Source of the DNA: Chrysaora quinquecirrha
Taxonomy: Eukaryota > Cnidaria > Scyphozoa > Semaeostomeae > Pelagiidae
NCBI GenBank assembly: GCA_014526335.1
Contig: JACTAT010000285.1
Coordinates: 535,297 to 599,296 of the forward strand
DNA length: 64,000 nucleotides
Reading direction: 5' to 3'
Part shown: positions 61,690 through 64,000 of the stretch, one piece after another
How positions within the stretch are numbered: position 1 is the first letter of the stretch
How the letters are laid out: every line of letters starts with the position of its first letter
Program-made: the position numbers and the translations under genes
Notes under the pieces: model-generated
Databases searched by the model: none
Told to the model about the DNA's origin: nothing
The model's input: only the letters and a program-made list of their open reading frames with translations

Positions 61690-62211
61690 TAGGTTTGACA
61701 ATCTTCGGCTTTTATTCCCCTTCGACAAATCTTGCTTTTTGTCTATTTTACCGGCATTGAAGTCGTTGGATTTTCTCTTGCGAGACTTGCTTGCCTTTGA
61801 TGTCTTTGGAGATGTTGCGTTCGAAAGATCTTTGTGTCCTTCGCTGTGAAGTACATTGCTATCCTCCTTTGTGATGTATTTGTAGGCGCTATAATAATCA
61901 TGATGGTCATCATTATCAGAAACATGCACCGAGATCCCATCGTTTTTCTGTAAGTAGCATTTCGCTGGCAACCAGCCCCTGTTGCCACTAAACTTTATTG
62001 TCATATGATAGTGTTTCTCTCCATTATGATGCTCCTTTTTACAGCATGCCCACTGTACAATGGTGGCTTTCGATTTTCCTTCTGAAAAAGCCTTTACAAC
62101 GGCCTCTGCAAAATGACGACGAGTAGGAAACTTTTGCAAGTCCGCTTTACTGTAAGTCACAAGATAAGTTTTTTTCGTTACTCTGTTGTTTAGCTCACTC
62201 CCAGAATCCAT
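61690..62211 (-). pseudogene. CRESS-type Rep, HUH endonuclease half (gene split by array)
   Basis: ATG at 62211. Rolling-circle initiator nuclease motifs: motif 1 TYLVTYSKADL (residues 15-25), motif 2 HYHMTIKF (67-74, the HUH pair), motif 3 YITK (112-115, catalytic Tyr and Lys), with VQWACC before motif 2. After the domain comes a Lys/Ser-rich linker (residues 130-170), then the gene is cut by the array at the TA. Family knowledge: CRESS Reps nick an origin loop and the helicase half unwinds DNA. The arrangement nuclease-linker-SF3 over about 450 codons fits. Confidence 0.88.
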
Positions 62212-62638
62212 TTCAATGTAGCTATTTGCTAAAATGTGCTCACAAGGGTTTTGATTTTAGCTTTAACCGATTGTGATGCCGTAATGTTAGCCTACCGAAT
62301 TAGCCTTGTTGTTGATACTTGTTTCCGTTATTATGGAGATGACAAGCTTAGATTTATTTAAAACTTCTTGTTTCCCGTTTCGTAACAGTAACTGTGACGA
62401 GCGGAATTCGTAAATTAAACTTCTTACGTTACCGATCTTGCCAACTGGCGTGGGTCTGTGTACCTTAGTAGGCAAATAAGGTGACGAATTATTCCCAAAG
62501 GCACGTTGTTTTCACAAAACTATGCTAGACTTATATTAAGATAAGCAATTCGTTACAATAATTGTTATTTCCGAGTACAGAATCGCAGATTCCTTACTTT
62601 AGTACAGACAGGAATGTCATCCATCCTGTATCTAAATA
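62212..62638. other. Rep upstream region
   Basis: No gene. Should contain the Rep promoter, but no clear TATA box was picked out. Ends at the TA before block B. Confidence 0.5.
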
Positions 62639-62756
62639 GAGACAATCCTGGACAATAGTTAGGAGACCGATCAAGGATTTTCTGTACATTATTCAAAGAT
62701 CACACCCCCTCCCCCCCTAATCAATGTTGTTTTCACTAAAAAGTAGTTAGTTTTGT
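62639..62756. repeat. Tc1-type palindromic block B (right-truncated)
   Basis: Left outer end GAGACAATCCTGGACAA after TA (62637-62638), inverse of CCAGGATTGTCTC in block A. The last 88 bases (62669-62756) repeat 43347-43434 exactly. The G-rich inner arm and right outer end are missing. Confidence 0.85.
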
Positions 62757-62880
62757 CAAAGATCGTGGAAATGAGACTGGATAGGACACTCTGGGGAGAA
62801 CAAAAGACTATGTTAAGCATCACTGATTTTCCAAGTTTGTAGGGAATGATCATTTCCGGCCTACTGCAGCGCGCTTTGAT

Positions 62881-64000
62881 ATGGTTGTGAATTGTTGTAT
62901 GGTTGGATGTACTACATACCAAAATAAAGCAAGGTACCCTCTTCTTAGTTTCCACAAAATACCATCCGATTCGGTAAAGAATAAAGCAAAAAAGGAGTGG
63001 AGAGTGTGCTTGTTAAGAATTGTAAACAGGTGCGATAAAAGTTTCAATTCTGAGAGGGCTTACATATGTTCTAGACATTTTAGTCCAGATTGCTTCAAGA
63101 CAGGTTAGTGCACTTTTTTAATGATTTTATCTTTATAATTCAGACTGATTGGTTTCTAAAAAGGCCCGAAAATACATATATAGAGTATAAGTATGTTTAG
63201 AGACAAACTGCGCACAAACTGAGTACATACAAACTGAAGGACCGGTAAGGGTAAAGCACAACACAACCAATGTTTCCCATACTTCTTATTATGGTAGATT
63301 TTATCCCATTGTTTGTATGTATAGTTACAATATTTATTTACTTGAGAATATGAAATACTAATTTTTTGAATATTGTATTTCAGGCAACACAGGAAGGAAA
63401 GATCTTATTGTTGGTAGCTTACCCACTCTTTTCATTGCAAAGAGGAGTCACGAGAGACAAGCAGTTGAAAGACGTCAGCTAGTGCGGCACAGTGAAGTAG
63501 TTGTACCTATTTTGTACAAATATAGGGATTTTGAAGAACTTGAGAAAGATCTGTCAAAGGTTAATGCACCTTGGGTAAAACTTTGTCACACTGAAAATAA
63601 TTTGATTCTGGGATTTGTCAATACATTTGGAGATGTTCAGGCCAAGCTTACTGTGGATGAGTCGCTTGGTTTTGTTGTAGAGGGTGCTTTCAAGGAAATA
63701 CCTGATGACCATCCAATTTACAAAAAGTTCAGGCGAACAATTTCAAAAAAGCAAATTAATGTAATTTTGAATAGTGTATCAAAATGGAATCCATGCCAGG
63801 GCATTGAGGAATCAGTTGAAAAGGACTATGGGTTGAAGCTAGTTTCCTCTGGAAAGACAGCAAAAGTGGTTTCGATTAATGCAAAAAGTGGCACAGAGCT
63901 TGTGCACCAGTTGCATAGCAGTGACTGCTCTGTTCTTTGCGAAACAAGTCCTTGTAAACAATGTACGCTTTCTGCTAAAGCACTTGCCAGAAAATTAAAA
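62881..64000 (+). CDS. THAP-domain protein, two exons, runs off the window
   Basis: Exon 1 (62881-63103) encodes a complete THAP zinc finger, a C2CH DNA-binding domain found in cellular regulators and in P-type and Kolobok-type transposon proteins: CCMVGC, then FHKIP, KKEWRVC, YICSRHF and DCF. Donor CAG/GTTAGT at 63103/63104; acceptor TTTCAG at 63378-63383; exon 2 is open from 63384 to the window end in the matching phase. Exon 2 begins GNTGRKDLIVGSLPTLF, has an acidic, Lys-rich middle, and reaches a Cys-rich stretch (CSVLCETSPCKQC) near 63930-63970. No transposase motif is visible so far. May be a host gene or the start of a THAP-bearing element. Confidence 0.85.

Larger units (their letters stand above)
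43347..62756. mobile_element. Candidate transposase-plus-Rep element with 88 bp terminal direct repeats
   Basis: The unit starts and ends inside copies of one palindromic block: 43347-43579 at the left and 62639-62756 at the right. They share an exact 88 bp sequence (43347-43434 = 62669-62756). Between them are a Tc1/mariner transposase (plus) and a CRESS-type Rep (minus), convergent around an iteron-rich palindrome. The 15.3 kb array at 46363-61689 is a later insertion in the Rep gene; without it the unit is about 4 kb. Flanks differ: polymerase B on the left and a THAP gene on the right, without a common target duplication. Whether transposase and Rep are one mobile unit is inference. Confidence 0.55.

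Noticed and set aside
61690..62211. HUH protein as a Helitron
   Set aside because: Rep motifs are YITK with an SF3 helicase partner; a Helitron would have two Tyr and a Pif1-type (SF1) helicase.
1..64000. tRNA or rRNA genes
   Set aside because: No cloverleaf with conserved boxes or ribosomal sequence was recognised by eye; a covariance-model scan would be decisive.

Overview
The window looks like repeat-rich, accessory DNA of an invertebrate animal, most likely a cnidarian. The evidence is a spliced THAP gene, degenerate TTAGGG-type repeats, and metazoan transposon families (Tc1/mariner, piggyBac, PIF/Harbinger, Mutator-like, non-LTR and Penelope-like). No ordinary cellular gene is certain; the THAP gene at the right edge is the best candidate. 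Many reading frames are broken by one-base changes in homopolymers, and 12729-13618 is an assembly gap, so some apparent pseudogenes may be sequence errors.

Left third (1-31.5 kb). A 5'-cut non-LTR reverse transcriptase is followed by GTTA-rich satellite (2.46-8.5 kb and 16.3-23.8 kb). The two satellite stretches align colinearly at an offset of about 15.1-15.8 kb, so they are copies of one segmental duplication, and each copy shows empty sites for insertions in the other. Between them lies a Mutator-like transposase gene (minus strand), split by a 5.4 kb element with TIRs that carries a HECT-domain gene and an integrase-type helix-turn-helix. Copy 2 holds a MITE, a pair of 270 bp direct repeats, a Penelope-like tail, and a PIF/Harbinger element (TTA target duplication). 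Nested in that is a 5.15 kb piggyBac element (TTAA target duplication) whose terminal repeats are over 1 kb of about 147 bp satellite.

Middle (31.5-43.3 kb). A decayed Polinton/adintovirus-like endogenous element. Rightward: an unknown 147-codon gene, a small basic minor-capsid-like gene, a double-jelly-roll-type capsid gene, an adenain-like protease (catalytic Cys changed to Arg) and a basic core-like gene. Leftward and convergent: a protein-primed-type DNA polymerase B. The polymerase gene is split by a 5.5 kb multi-exon DDE transposon with its own TIRs.

Right third (43.3-62.8 kb). The most unusual part. Two truncated copies of one palindromic block, sharing an exact 88 bp direct repeat, enclose a unit that encodes a nearly intact Tc1/mariner transposase and, convergently, a CRESS-type Rep (HUH nuclease plus SF3 helicase). 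Between the two genes is an AT palindrome flanked by about ten RGTCAGCA iterons, a candidate replication origin. The Rep gene is split, at a TA duplication, by a 15.3 kb array of five head-to-tail copies of a second Tc1-like element (six 285 bp blocks, five cores). Without the array the transposase-Rep unit would be about 4 kb. A THAP-domain gene begins at 62.9 kb and runs off the window.
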